From positions 1 through 64,000 of the forward strand of contig NZ_FNBU01000012.1 in assembly GCF_900102435.1 (NCBI RefSeq): a stretch of DNA of 64,000 bases, given 5' to 3'. The position numbers were made by a program, and so were the translations under genes. Of this stretch, positions 27,505 to 36,457 are shown piece after piece (positions within the stretch are counted from its first letter, which is position 1; every line of letters begins with the position of its first letter). The notes beneath the pieces are model-generated. The model saw nothing but the letters and a program-made list of their open reading frames with translations, was not told the origin of the DNA and searched no databases. Origin of the DNA: Sporolituus thermophilus DSM 23256. Lineage in GTDB: Bacteria; Bacillota; Negativicutes; Sporomusales; Thermosinaceae.

Positions 27505-28274
27505 GGCAGCACCTCCTCAGCCCAAAATACCGGGCCGTCACTGCAGATCTTCCGGCGTAACCCGTCCGTACCGGAACAAGTACAGGCCAAACAAGCGCCT
27601 ATACCGCAGGCCATATGCTCTTCCAGCGAGACTTGACAAGAAATCTTGAATTTCTTAGTTATTTCAGCTACCCCAATCAACATTGGTCGCGGTCCGCAGG
27701 CGTAAATTCTATCGAACTGCCCGTCGGTTAAAAGCTTTGGCAGTAGGTCGGTCGTAACGCCACGCCGACCGACCGAGCCATCGTCGGTTGTAATTGCAAC
27801 ATTTTCGCATAGAGGCTGAAACAATGCCGGCCAAACCATTTCCGCGGCAGTTCGTCCGCCTGATATGACCTGTACCGGTCGGGGACAAAGGCGCCGCGCC
27901 AAGAACAACAGCGGCGCCAATCCCATGCCGCCTCCGACCAGCAGTGGTTTATGGCAATTTAGTTCAAACGCTTTGCCTAGCGGTCCCAAACAGTTAACCT
28001 GGTCACCATCTTTTACTTTTGCCAGTAATTCTGTACCTGCCCCTACAATCCGGTAAATAATACTGATTGTTCCTGCTTGGGGATCGGCATCGGCGATGCT
28101 AAAGGGGCGCCTGAGCAGGGGATGATAACTATCGGCAACGCGCATATGAATAAACTGTCCTGGCTCGGCACACTGAGCAATAACGGGAGCCCGCAGCGTG
28201 AGCATCTTAATGGTGCTAGCCAGCCAAAGGTGGCTGACAACACCTGCTTGTTCCATTTGCTTCGACACAAGCAT
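27501..28274 (-). CDS. pyrK: Dihydroorotate dehydrogenase B, electron-transfer subunit
   Basis: 257 aa. FAD domain with [11 protein letters not shown]-binding [14 protein letters not shown], then a C-terminal [2Fe-2S] set in [16 protein letters not shown] plus a later Cys (KICSDGPVF). It carries electrons from PyrD to NAD+. The ATG at 28274 sits only 2 nt from AGGAGG; a GTG at 28268 is eight bases away and may be the true start. First gene of pyrK-D-F-E behind a ~400-nt leader with two PyrR modules. Confidence 0.95.
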   Translation of the reverse strand: MLVSKQMEQAGVVSHLWLASTIKMLTLRAPVIAQCAEPGQFIHMRVADSYHPLLRRPFSIADADPQAGTISIIYRIVGAGTELLAKVKDGDQVNCLGPLGKAFELNCHKPLLVGGGMGLAPLLFLARRLCPRPVQVISGGRTAAEMVWPALFQPLCENVAITTDDGSVGRRGVTTDLLPKLLTDGQFDRIYACGPRPMLIGVAEITKKFKISCQVSLEEHMACGIGACLACTCSGTDGLRRKICSDGPVFWAEEVLP

Positions 28275-28385
28275 TCCCTCCTCTTACATAATCTTGAATG
28301 GCTTACGTATGCGTCTTTTCCTCGCTTCAATCAATATCATTTTGGCACACGCAAATACACTATATCCAACTTTAAAGGAATGACA

Positions 28386-28418
28386 TAATAAAACTCCTTG
28401 CCGGACGGACAAGGAGTT
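28386..28418 (-). terminator. Leader terminator T2 of the pyrK operon
   Basis: AACTCCTTG (28392-28400) pairs with CAAGGAGTT (28410-28418); the minus strand continues TTATTATG. The 5' arm TCCTTG is complementary to CAAGGA of the PyrR site at 28458. Confidence 0.8.
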
Positions 28419-28457
28419 GACATGGCCAAGTAAAGTTATATTTTAGAGTAGCCAAAA

Positions 28458-28490
28458 TCCTTGCCGGCCTCACAGGACCAACTTAAAGGA
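28458..28490 (-). promoter_or_regulatory. PyrR-binding hairpin 2 in the pyrK leader
   Basis: Minus strand: TCCTTTAAGTTGGTCC, then TGTGAGGCCGGCAAGGA, a full match to the PyrR site layout. Followed by T2. Confidence 0.85.
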
Positions 28491-28518
28491 AATTATTAAA
28501 TTTTTATTCAATTAGCTA

Positions 28519-28546
28519 GTTTTACTAAAAAATCTACCATTGTCAA
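28519..28546 (-). promoter_or_regulatory. Possible second promoter inside the pyrK leader
   Basis: TTGACA (28541-28546), 16-nt spacer, TAAAAC (28519-28524). It overlaps the T-run of T1 and resembles the pyrB promoter region. It may be active or a relic of module duplication. Confidence 0.4.
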
Positions 28547-28581
28547 TAAAAAACCTTCTTGCCTGTGAAAACGCAAGAAGG
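28546..28581 (-). terminator. Leader terminator T1 of the pyrK operon
   Basis: CCTTCTTGC (28554-28562) pairs with GCAAGAAGG (28573-28581), followed on the minus strand by TTTTTTATTG. The loop has TCACAGG, complementary to CCTGTGA of the PyrR site at 28606. Confidence 0.85.
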
Positions 28582-28605
28582 CCTACCAACCCTTACAAAA
28601 ATCCC

Positions 28606-28637
28606 CCTTACCAGCCTCACAGGACCAGTTTAAAAGG
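28606..28637 (-). promoter_or_regulatory. PyrR-binding hairpin 1 in the pyrK leader
   Basis: Minus strand: CCTTTTAAACTGGTCC, then TGTGAGGCTGGTAAGG. Followed by T1 and then by a second complete module. Confidence 0.85.
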
Positions 28638-28654
28638 CCTAATTTATTTACTTA

Positions 28655-28683
28655 ATGGTAACAATTTATTAATTAGCTGTCAA
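28655..28683 (-). promoter_or_regulatory. Promoter of the pyrK operon
   Basis: TTGACA (28678-28683), 17-nt spacer, TACCAT (28655-28660). It begins 47 nt after the carB2 stop, so pyrK-E has its own start point. Confidence 0.6.
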
Positions 28684-28729
28684 GCAAATATTTAGCCCTG
28701 GGCGGGGGGAAAATCAATCGTTGGATAAA

Positions 28730-31700
28730 CTATACATAATCATCACCTTTCCCCACATAATCCTGCAGGGCAAGGACATAAACCAAACGCCGTTCACGCA
28801 TACTTGCAAGAGCGAACAAAAATTCGCGGACCGTATCCATGGATGTTAGGCAGGGTATGCCGTATTCCACTGCTATCCGGCGTATTTTAAAACCATCCCA
28901 CACCGCTTGCTGGCCGCGAAGCCGGGTATTGATGATCAAACTAATCGTGCCATCCTGGATCAGTTTCAAAATACGGGACTGACTGTCCAAACCGTCGCCA
29001 ACCGTCTCGACGCGTAGCCCCTGCCCCCGAAAAAACTCGTCCGTACCAGGTGTTGCCAGCAGGCGATACCCTAGGGCCAGAAAGCCGGCCGCCACTTGCA
29101 CCGCTGCTGCTTGATCCTGCTCGTCAATGGCAAACAGGACGGCGCCGCTTGGCGGTATGGCCAGACCGGCTGCCGTCATGGCTTTGTACAGCGCCCGGGC
29201 ATAATGATAATCGATACCCATCACTTCGCCGGTCGACTTCATTTCCGGTCCAAGCGCAATATCAACCTGTTGCATTTTTGCAAACGAAAATACGGGGGCT
29301 TTTACCGCCCAAAACGGTTTTGGCGGTAGCAGACCTGTTGTATACCCCATCCCGGCAAGGGTTTCGCCCATGGCGATCCGCGTGGCGAGCCGGACCATAG
29401 GTATGCCGGTAACTTTGCTGAGAAACGGCACCGTCCGGCTGGAACGGGGGTTAGCTTCAAGAATATAGACCTGTCCGTCGGCGATAACAAATTGGATATT
29501 AATAAGTCCCCGCACATTAAGGGCCAGTGCCAGCCGCTGTGTATAATCGACAATTCGGGTAATTTCGCCCGGTCCGAGGGTGCGCGCGGGATAAACGGCG
29601 ATGCTGTCGCCAGAATGAACACCCGCCCGTTCGATGTGTTCCATGATGCCCGGAATCAATACGTCTTGCCCGTCGGCAATGGCGTCTACTTCCACTTCCG
29701 TACCTTGAATGTACCGGTCAATAAGCACCGGGCGGTCCGTAGACGCTTGAACCGCTTTGGTTAAATACTCAACCAGTTCGTTTTCGTTGTAAACAATCTG
29801 CATGGCCCGGCCGCCCAGAACATAGGAGGGACGAACCACGACGGGATAGCCGAGAACAGCTGCTTTTTCTCTGGCCTCAGCCATATTCGTCACACTCACC
29901 CCGGCCGGCCGCGGAACACCAAGACGCTCAACAAGGGCGTCAAATTTTTTCCTGTCTTCGGCACAATCAATACTTTCCACACTGGTTCCCAAGATGGGCA
30001 CCCCGGCCCGCGCTAAGGGGCCAGCCAGATTAATTGCTGTCTGCCCGCCAAACTGGACAATGATACCATCCGGCTGTTCTTTCTCCACGACGTGGAGTAC
30101 GTCCTCCGGTGTCAATGGTTCAAAATACAGCCGGTCGGCAGTATCAAAGTCGGTACTGACCGTTTCCGGGTTGTTGTTGATAATAACCGTTTCAACGCCC
30201 ATCTCCCGTAGCGCCCAGACAGAATGGACAGAGCAATAGTCAAACTCTATGCCCTGGCCAATGCGGATCGGGCCGGAACCAAGGACAGCCACTTTGCGGC
30301 GAGAACCGGGCGGTGCCTCGTCCTCCTGGGCATAGGTCGAATAAAAATAGGGTGTAACTGCTTCGAATTCAGCGGCACAGGTATCGACCATTTTATAACA
30401 TGGAATAATGCCTTCTTCCTGGCGCAATTTCCGGATTGCGGAAGGGCATTTCTCTGTTATAGCGGCTATTGTCTGGTCGGCAAATCCCATCCGCTTGGCC
30501 GCCGCGAGCAGGCGCGGCGATAGTTTTTCCTGACGCAGCTTTTGTTCCATTAAGACTAAATTCATGATTTTGGCCAGAAAAAAACGGTCAATGGCCGTGA
30601 TAGCATGAATTTCATCGATACTGACGCCACGCCTGAGCGCCTCGGCCACAAGGAATAGACGCTCGTCACTGGCGCTATGAAGTTTTTCGCGGATTTCCGT
30701 TGTGCTAAGACATGCAAATTTCGCAACGTTCAGACCATGCAAACCGATTTCGAGCGACCGGACAGCCTTCAGCAAGGCAGCCTCAAACGAGCGGTCAATG
30801 GCCATGACCTCGCCGGTTGCTTTCATCTGTGTCCCCAACAGTCGGTCAGCGTAAGAGAATTTATCAAAAGGCCAGCGGGGAAATTTCACGACAACATAAT
30901 CAAGAGCCGGTTCAAAACAGGCCATTGTTTTCCCGGTTACAGCATTAGGAATTTCGTCAAGGCGATAACCGATCGCGATTTTGCTGGCGACCTTAGCAAT
31001 GGGATAGCCCGTCGCTTTGGAGGCCAGCGCACTAGAACGGCTGACGCGTGGATTCACTTCAATCACGTAATAACGGCTGCTGTGGGGATCTAACGCAAAC
31101 TGCACATTGCAGCCGCCTTCGATGCCCAAAGCCCGGATGATGGCAAGCGCTGCGCTTCGCAGCATCTGATATTCTTCATCTGACAGTGTCTGCGAGGGGG
31201 CAACGACAATGCTGTCCCCGGTATGAATGCCGACGGGATCAACATTTTCCATATTGCACACAACAATGCAATTATCGGCGCCATCACGCATCACTTCATA
31301 TTCTATTTCCTTCCACCCTGCCAAACTTCGTTCTAACAATACCTGGCCAATTAAACTGTGTTTTAGGCCTCGGGCCACTACTTCGCTTAGCTCCGCATCA
31401 TTGTGCACGATTCCACCGCCAGTTCCGCCCAGTGTATAGGCAGGCCGGACAATAAGAGGATAACCAATGTTTTTGGCAAAATGCAAAGCTTCGGCTAAAG
31501 TTTCGACAATGATACTTTCCGGCACCGGTTGGCCGATCTGTTGCATCGTAGCTCTGAACAACTCGCGGTCTTCGGCTTTCTTTATAGCGGCGAGAGGAGT
31601 ACCCAGCAGTTTTACACCGTACCTTTCAAGAACACCCCGCTCGGCCGCCGTAACCGCCAGGTTGAGGCCGACCTGGCCGCCTAAAGTAGGCAGAAGCCCA

Positions 31701-31951
31701 TCGGGGCGTTCTTTGGCAATTATCTCCTCAATGAAATCGGGGGTCAACGGCTCGATATATACACGGTCAGCAATATTGTCATCCGTCATGATGGTAGCCG
31801 GATTACTGTTGATGAGAACTACCTTTAGACCCTCTTCCTTCAACGCCCGGCAGGCCTGAGTGCCCGCATAATCGAATTCAGCGGCCTGACCAATAACAAT
31901 CGGGCCAGACCCGATTACCATCACTTTCTGTAGCTCTGCTTTTTTCGGCAC
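28730..31951 (-). CDS. carB: Carbamoyl-phosphate synthase large subunit, copy 2 (probable arginine copy)
   Basis: 1073 aa, from a GTG at 31951 with GGAGG upstream. Same two ATP-grasp halves as copy 1 ([34 protein letters not shown]) and an intact C-terminal allosteric domain, whose end ([18 protein letters not shown]) differs more from copy 1 than the catalytic parts do. It follows carA2 by 11 nt. The operon leader has an ARG box, so this copy likely serves arginine/citrulline synthesis. No arg genes are in the window. Confidence 0.95.
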   Translation of the reverse strand: MPKKAELQKVMVIGSGPIVIGQAAEFDYAGTQACRALKEEGLKVVLINSNPATIMTDDNIADRVYIEPLTPDFIEEIIAKERPDGLLPTLGGQVGLNLAVTAAERGVLERYGVKLLGTPLAAIKKAEDRELFRATMQQIGQPVPESIIVETLAEALHFAKNIGYPLIVRPAYTLGGTGGGIVHNDAELSEVVARGLKHSLIGQVLLERSLAGWKEIEYEVMRDGADNCIVVCNMENVDPVGIHTGDSIVVAPSQTLSDEEYQMLRSAALAIIRALGIEGGCNVQFALDPHSSRYYVIEVNPRVSRSSALASKATGYPIAKVASKIAIGYRLDEIPNAVTGKTMACFEPALDYVVVKFPRWPFDKFSYADRLLGTQMKATGEVMAIDRSFEAALLKAVRSLEIGLHGLNVAKFACLSTTEIREKLHSASDERLFLVAEALRRGVSIDEIHAITAIDRFFLAKIMNLVLMEQKLRQEKLSPRLLAAAKRMGFADQTIAAITEKCPSAIRKLRQEEGIIPCYKMVDTCAAEFEAVTPYFYSTYAQEDEAPPGSRRKVAVLGSGPIRIGQGIEFDYCSVHSVWALREMGVETVIINNNPETVSTDFDTADRLYFEPLTPEDVLHVVEKEQPDGIIVQFGGQTAINLAGPLARAGVPILGTSVESIDCAEDRKKFDALVERLGVPRPAGVSVTNMAEAREKAAVLGYPVVVRPSYVLGGRAMQIVYNENELVEYLTKAVQASTDRPVLIDRYIQGTEVEVDAIADGQDVLIPGIMEHIERAGVHSGDSIAVYPARTLGPGEITRIVDYTQRLALALNVRGLINIQFVIADGQVYILEANPRSSRTVPFLSKVTGIPMVRLATRIAMGETLAGMGYTTGLLPPKPFWAVKAPVFSFAKMQQVDIALGPEMKSTGEVMGIDYHYARALYKAMTAAGLAIPPSGAVLFAIDEQDQAAAVQVAAGFLALGYRLLATPGTDEFFRGQGLRVETVGDGLDSQSRILKLIQDGTISLIINTRLRGQQAVWDGFKIRRIAVEYGIPCLTSMDTVREFLFALASMRERRLVYVLALQDYVGKGDDYV

Positions 31952-31962
31952 CGCTACACCTC

Positions 31963-33018
31963 CTATATCATCAACTGATAAAACTGCTGAAATAAATACA
32001 TATTATCGTGTGGTCCTGGCGCTGCTTCAGGATGGTATTGTACAGAAAAAACGGGTAGTGTACGGTGTCTAATCCCTTCTACCGTCCCATCGTTGACAGC
32101 CCGGTGTGTAACGACCAAGTCAGTGCCGTGAAGCGACGCTTCTGCCACCGCATAACCGTGGTTCTGCGACGTAATGAAAACACGCCCTGCTATTAGATCT
32201 TTTACCGGGTGGTTAGCCCCGCGGTGTCCAAATTTCAGTTTATAAGTGTCCCCACCTAAAGCCAGCGCCAGAATTTGATGGCCGAGGCAAATACCAAAAA
32301 TAGGCTTTTTCCCCACAAGTTTTTTTACTGTTGCTATGGCATAGGGCACCTCCTTGGGGTCGCCGGGCCCATTGGATAAAAATACCCCATCTGGCTCCAT
32401 GGCTAATATCGTCTCGGCCGTTGTTGTGGCCGGCACGACGGTCAAGTCACAGCCGGTCCTGGCGAGAGACTCTAAAATATTTCGCTTTACCCCAAAGTCC
32501 ATTACCACTACCCGCGGGCCTGTCCGGGGCAGCCGATAGACGATTGGCGTGGTAACTTTTTCAACCAAATGAACAACGTCCGCGTTGCTAAGCAGGGCGA
32601 GAACCTCCTCGTGTCCCATGTTGGCAGGCGCCAGTACCCCCATCATCACACCGCTGGCCCGAATCCGCCGGGTAAGCGCCCGGGTATCGACGCCATATAA
32701 ACAAGGAATACGGTGCCGCTTTAAAAACTCCGCTAGCGAGCTCTCTGCCCGCCAGTTACTAGGCGTATAACATAGTTCTCCGATAACAAAACCACGGACA
32801 TATGGTCGCCGTGACTGGTTAAAATAAGCGGCCACGCCGTAATTGCCGATTAGCGGATATGTCATGGTCACGATTTGGCCAGAGTACGACGGATCAGTCA
32901 ACACTTCCTGATAGCCTGTCATGCCTGTATTAAAGACCACTTCACCAACGGTATGCATTGACTCCAGCATTGTTCCCCAAAAAACCGACCCGTCAGCAAG
33001 AATAAGTTTCCCTTCCAT
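31963..33018 (-). CDS. carA: Carbamoyl-phosphate synthase small subunit, copy 2 (probable arginine copy)
   Basis: 351 aa from the ATG at 33018, chosen because GGGAGG lies 7 nt upstream and [13 protein letters not shown] aligns with the copy 1 start. A frame open to 33114 would add a non-homologous tail. Active-site blocks [12 protein letters not shown] and [10 protein letters not shown] are intact. First of the two-gene carA2-carB2 operon, 193 nt downstream of a predicted start point with an ARG-box palindrome. Confidence 0.94.
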   Translation of the reverse strand: MEGKLILADGSVFWGTMLESMHTVGEVVFNTGMTGYQEVLTDPSYSGQIVTMTYPLIGNYGVAAYFNQSRRPYVRGFVIGELCYTPSNWRAESSLAEFLKRHRIPCLYGVDTRALTRRIRASGVMMGVLAPANMGHEEVLALLSNADVVHLVEKVTTPIVYRLPRTGPRVVVMDFGVKRNILESLARTGCDLTVVPATTTAETILAMEPDGVFLSNGPGDPKEVPYAIATVKKLVGKKPIFGICLGHQILALALGGDTYKLKFGHRGANHPVKDLIAGRVFITSQNHGYAVAEASLHGTDLVVTHRAVNDGTVEGIRHRTLPVFSVQYHPEAAPGPHDNMYLFQQFYQLMI

Positions 33019-33084
33019 TGATCTACCTCCCGGCAGGCATAGTACCTGCAAACTGCTAATCTTGGGCCGAATAACCTCTCCTTT

Positions 33085-33120
33085 GTAACATAAAACTCCC
33101 TGCCAAAAAGACAAGGAGTT
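33085..33120 (-). terminator. Terminator in the carA2 leader
   Basis: An 11-bp stem with G-U pairs, 33094-33104 against 33110-33120, followed on the minus strand by TTATGTT. It has the same AACTCCTTG.../...GGAGTTTTATG pattern as T2 of both pyr leaders, so it is a cognate of that module. Confidence 0.7.
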
Positions 33121-33153
33121 TCCCCCGTTTCCATGCAGGAGGACCAGAGCAGT

Positions 33154-33174
33154 TCCTTACAGCCGCGCAGAACC
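33154..33174 (-). promoter_or_regulatory. Degenerate PyrR-like site in the carA2 leader
   Basis: Minus strand GGTTCTGCGCGGCTGTAAGGA aligned with GGTCCTGTGAGGCTGGCAAGGA of the pyr leaders shows changes at the UCC and GAGG core and one lost base. The invariant loop is broken, so PyrR binding is doubtful. Confidence 0.5.
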
Positions 33175-33186
33175 AATTGTAGCTTC

Positions 33187-33200
33187 TGAATAATTATTCA
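33187..33200 (-). promoter_or_regulatory. ARG box (ArgR/AhrC operator) of carA2B2
   Basis: TGAATAATTATTCA is a perfect 14-bp palindrome matching the ARG-box consensus TGAAT-N4-ATTCA. It lies about +11 to +24 from the predicted start, a position for repression by ArgR. The argR gene is not in the window. Confidence 0.7.
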
Positions 33201-33216
33201 TTATTATTTTATATAT

Positions 33217-33245
33217 ATACTAACAGACATACGCGCGCCTGTCAA
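33217..33245 (-). promoter_or_regulatory. Promoter of the carA2-carB2 operon
   Basis: TTGACA (33240-33245), 17-nt spacer, TAGTAT (33217-33222). Start predicted near 33210. Confidence 0.65.
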
Positions 33246-33253
33246 CATGGTAG

Positions 33254-33294
33254 AAAAAAAGCCTTATTGTACAGCTTAAATTGCACAATAAGGC
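33254..33294 (-). terminator. Terminator after the AbgA-like gene
   Basis: GCCTTATTGT (33261-33270) pairs with ACAATAAGGC (33285-33294); the minus strand continues TTTTTTTCT. Confidence 0.85.
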
Positions 33295-33355
33295 AAAACC
33301 ATCTGAAACAGGTTATGTATTTTTATGTTTTCGGTTTGGCAGCAAGTCCGGAATA

Positions 33356-34663
33356 TTATTTGCCGGTGAGCAAGTCGGCGGCGACGCCGCTGATAAAGGC
33401 CGACGCCAGGACTAGGGCTTCTTCATTAAAATCAAATCGGAAATCATGATGCCCAGCCGCCAGCTCAGTACCAACCATTACATAGGCAGCTTTTCCACCG
33501 CGCTGCTGCACCCGCTCCATGAAATAGGTACAATCTTCGCTACCGCCAATATTGCCGGCAGCCACAATTTCTTTGAATAAACCCATCCGCTCGGCGGTTT
33601 GCCGAATGCGCGCCACCAATTCGGCATCGTTGCCGCACCCCGCAGCACCGCCCATCTCTTGTATTTGGACTTGACAACCGTGCATTTGGGCAGCAGCCTC
33701 GATAATACGTACCGCTTCGTTATACATATACTCGTTAATGGCACTGGTAGTCCCCCGCGTTTCCAGCTTAATAACAGCATTTGCGGGAATGACATTGCGC
33801 CCCGTACCACCCTGCATGACACCGACATTGATACGCGACGCGCCTTGACTGTGCCGCGAGATTGCGTGCAAATTAAGCAAAGCGGTGGCGGCCGCAAGCA
33901 GTGCATTCCGGCCTGTTTCCGGAGCCGCGCCGGCATGGGCCGGAACCCCGGTGAAACTGGCGTCCAATTTGGTTGTGGCCAAAAAGCCTTCCGTCTGGCA
34001 AGCTACCTGTCCTGTTTTGCGCAGGGTAACACCGAAATGCATGCCAAGCAAATAATCCACGTCATCGACAACGCCTTTGACAACCATCGCCTTGGCGCCC
34101 CGTACGCCTTCTTCCGCCGGCTGGAAAATGAGCTTCACCCGCCCGGCCAAATCTGCCCGCAAAGCGGCCAAGATTTCGGCAACGGCCAGGCCAACGGCAG
34201 TATGACCGTCATGCGCACAGGCATGCATGGCTCCCTTGTTAACAGACGCAAAGTTTTCACGATACGGACGATGGCTTTCATCTTCCGCTTCAACGGCATC
34301 ATTGGCATCGATATCAAATCGCAAGGCAACGGTCGGCCCCGGTTTGCCAAAATCCATCACGCCCACTACACCGGTTTTGCCGCCAAGCATTTTTTCTACC
34401 CAAACCGGATTTGCCCCCTGCGCAAGGGCCCGTTGGCGATGACGCTCCAGCTCATTGGCCGGCGGCACGCCCATCATCGCCTCGGCCGCAACAACATCGT
34501 CCCCGATCAGCACCTCATATCCCAATTCGGTTAGAACATCGGCAACTATCGATGCGGTGCGAAATTCAGTCCAAGCCGTCTCGGCGTAGCGGTGAAAATC
34601 GCGGCGTCTGGCAATCGTTTTCGCTTCTAACGTCTTAGCCAATTCCACTATCCTTGCGTCCAT
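33356..34663 (-). CDS. M20 amidohydrolase, AbgA-like (aminobenzoyl-glutamate hydrolase family)
   Basis: 435 aa, the length of E. coli AbgA. Metal ligands appear as HACAHDGHTA (Cys/His block), FQPAEEGVRGA (Glu pair) and LLGMHFGV (His), with a late His in a TELAAGHHDFRFDF block. The N-terminal RRDFHRYAETAW is typical of this group. The substrate may be a p-aminobenzoyl-glutamate or another N-acyl amino acid. AAGGAG precedes the ATG. It follows a DcuC-type carrier by 47 nt, which may import its substrate; no AbgB or AbgT is present. Confidence 0.82.
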   Translation of the reverse strand: MDARIVELAKTLEAKTIARRRDFHRYAETAWTEFRTASIVADVLTELGYEVLIGDDVVAAEAMMGVPPANELERHRQRALAQGANPVWVEKMLGGKTGVVGVMDFGKPGPTVALRFDIDANDAVEAEDESHRPYRENFASVNKGAMHACAHDGHTAVGLAVAEILAALRADLAGRVKLIFQPAEEGVRGAKAMVVKGVVDDVDYLLGMHFGVTLRKTGQVACQTEGFLATTKLDASFTGVPAHAGAAPETGRNALLAAATALLNLHAISRHSQGASRINVGVMQGGTGRNVIPANAVIKLETRGTTSAINEYMYNEAVRIIEAAAQMHGCQVQIQEMGGAAGCGNDAELVARIRQTAERMGLFKEIVAAGNIGGSEDCTYFMERVQQRGGKAAYVMVGTELAAGHHDFRFDFNEEALVLASAFISGVAADLLTGK

Positions 34664-34710
34664 GCCAACTCTCCTTTTTTATAGTAGTAATATAGGAAAT
34701 AGATATAAGA

Positions 34711-35964
34711 TTACAGAAGTAATAGCATCGTGACTAACGCGGCCAAAATCATACCTAAGGCGTTGCGCTTGGTCAGTTCAAGGGTATTCACCCCGGCCAG
34801 CTGAGCACACACGATAGCAGCACCGGCCACAGGTGACATGGAACGGCCAAGGGCGCCGCTAATAAATGCCTGGGAACCCATTTGCGTAATACCAAAGCCA
34901 AATTGTTGCGCATAAGGCGTAATGGCCCCGTTGAAGGCGAGTGTGGCCGCATCGCCGGAGCCGGACAATACCGCGATGATGAACGGTCCGAAAGTAGCAG
35001 CCGCCTTGGCGATATGGGCCGACTGCTTCATGGCAGCTATGAGCGCACCGGTAAGGCCGATAAGTTCCATTCCCTTGGTAAAGACGGCGGCGGCAACAAT
35101 AATGCCGATAACATTGGCATAAGCTTCACCCATACCGGCAAAAAACTGCTTCGAAATTTCCTGGGGATTAGTGAAAGTAGCGACAAAGCCTAGTATGGCG
35201 CCAAAAATCATGGCCTGCGGCACCGTAACTTCGGGGATAAGGTGTACCTGTTTGCTGCCCAGTACCAAAAGTGCAAGTGGAACAAGGGGAACAAGCGCCT
35301 TAAGATAATTAACCTTAAATTCTTGCTTATCGTCCAGCAGGTTAGCGGCGCCCTGATACCCGCGGTCTTCTTTGCGGAAGAAGGCTACGGCCGTCAAAGC
35401 GATAGCGGCGACAATGGCGCCGGCAATAGCTGCCTGAGTATGACCGGCAATGACGGTCATTACGTCCACATTTGCCAGCTTGGCAATAAAAGGATTGTGC
35501 GCCGAACCAGGACTAAAGACGCTGCCCCAAGTACCGGCAAGTACGGCGCTGGCGGCAATAGCCGGGTGAATACCGGCACTTATTAAGGCAGGGATCAAAA
35601 TAGCGCCGACTGCTGCCGCGCAGCCTGCCGCACTTGGCAGAGCAATGTTAATCGCAAAGGTAACCAATACCGTACCCGGAATAAGAATGGGGCGAAACTT
35701 GGTTAAGAACCCGGCCAGGAGATGTACTAAATGCATATCACATTTTGTCAGCTTCATCACAAAGGCAAAACCCATAACCGTGGCGATAACCGGAACAAGG
35801 CCGCTGTTGATCATCGCCGCACTGAAGGCATCAATGGCGGCAAGGGGTTTGCCGGACAAAAGCGCCATTAACAGACCGGAAATAAACAAGACTAACCGTG
35901 TCTCATACCGTTTGATAATTGCATAAAAAGTTAAGAGAACAATTAAACCTCCAACCCAAACCAT
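34711..35964 (-). CDS. DcuC-family anaerobic C4-dicarboxylate carrier
   Basis: 417 aa with about 11-12 membrane helices. The DcuC-type block NIALPSAAGCAAAVGA and GTWGSVFSPGSAHNP in the first half, plus VLSGSGDAATLAFNGA in the second, mark the carrier. Such proteins exchange C4-dicarboxylates anaerobically; members next to peptidase genes may carry amino acid derivatives. AAGGAGG precedes the ATG. Operon with the AbgA-like hydrolase downstream. Confidence 0.8.
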   Translation of the reverse strand: MVWVGGLIVLLTFYAIIKRYETRLVLFISGLLMALLSGKPLAAIDAFSAAMINSGLVPVIATVMGFAFVMKLTKCDMHLVHLLAGFLTKFRPILIPGTVLVTFAINIALPSAAGCAAAVGAILIPALISAGIHPAIAASAVLAGTWGSVFSPGSAHNPFIAKLANVDVMTVIAGHTQAAIAGAIVAAIALTAVAFFRKEDRGYQGAANLLDDKQEFKVNYLKALVPLVPLALLVLGSKQVHLIPEVTVPQAMIFGAILGFVATFTNPQEISKQFFAGMGEAYANVIGIIVAAAVFTKGMELIGLTGALIAAMKQSAHIAKAAATFGPFIIAVLSGSGDAATLAFNGAITPYAQQFGFGITQMGSQAFISGALGRSMSPVAGAAIVCAQLAGVNTLELTKRNALGMILAALVTMLLLL

Positions 35965-36138
35965 AAATGCACCTCCTTTTGCTTTAAAAAATCAGGCCAA
36001 CCGATCAACCAGGATTCCTCCCACTCCTTTCGCGCTAAGGTAAAGTTACCCAATAAAATTAATTCTGAAATTCCTCAAAAATTCCTGCATGGCCGGAAGT
36101 ATTTTACAGCCGAGTTAATTCGCTAATCAACCAAAATA

Positions 36139-36170
36139 CAAAAACCTACGAACACAATGTTCGTAGGTTT
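36139..36170 (-). terminator. Terminator of the tRNA-Leu pair
   Basis: A perfect 13-bp stem, 36142-36154 against 36158-36170, with a CAA loop and T-rich minus-strand tail. Confidence 0.85.
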
Positions 36171-36177
36171 AAATAAT

Positions 36178-36263
36178 TGGTGCGGTTGGTGAGATTTGAA
36201 CTCACACGCCTTTTGGGCGCCACCCCCTCAAGATGGTGCGTCTGCCAGTTCCGCCACAACCGC
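36178..36263 (-). tRNA. tRNA-Leu (anticodon GAG)
   Basis: 86 nt with encoded CCA and a long variable arm; acceptor GCGGTTG; anticodon loop TTGAGGG between CCATC and GGTGG. Confidence 0.93.
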
Positions 36264-36286
36264 ATATTAGAAGAGATATTAAAATG

Positions 36287-36373
36287 TGGTGCGGTCGAGA
36301 GGACTTGAACCTCCATGGAGTTGCCCCCACTAGATCCTGAGTCTAGCGCGTCTGCCAATTCCGCCACGACCGC
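36287..36373 (-). tRNA. tRNA-Leu (anticodon CAG)
   Basis: 87 nt with encoded CCA; acceptor GCGGTCG; anticodon loop CTCAGGA between CTAGA and TCTAG. Confidence 0.95.
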
Positions 36374-36411
36374 ATCTTTACTCATATGCCGCCTCTCACG
36401 GCGACACAATT

Positions 36412-36441
36412 ATATTACCATAACATCTCCGCTATCGTCAA
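36412..36441 (-). promoter_or_regulatory. Candidate promoter of the tRNA-Leu pair
   Basis: TTGACG (36436-36441), 18-nt spacer, TAATAT (36412-36417). Confidence 0.5.
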
Positions 36442-36457
36442 GCGTTTTTCCCAAAAA

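Noticed and set aside
28730-33018. Second carAB as an assembly duplicate
   Set aside because: The two copies differ throughout in protein and DNA sequence and have different leaders, so they are true paralogues.
33120-33160. Plus-strand reading of the carA2 leader as a PyrR site
   Set aside because: The GGACCAGAGCAG text lacks the GAGG core and faces the wrong way.
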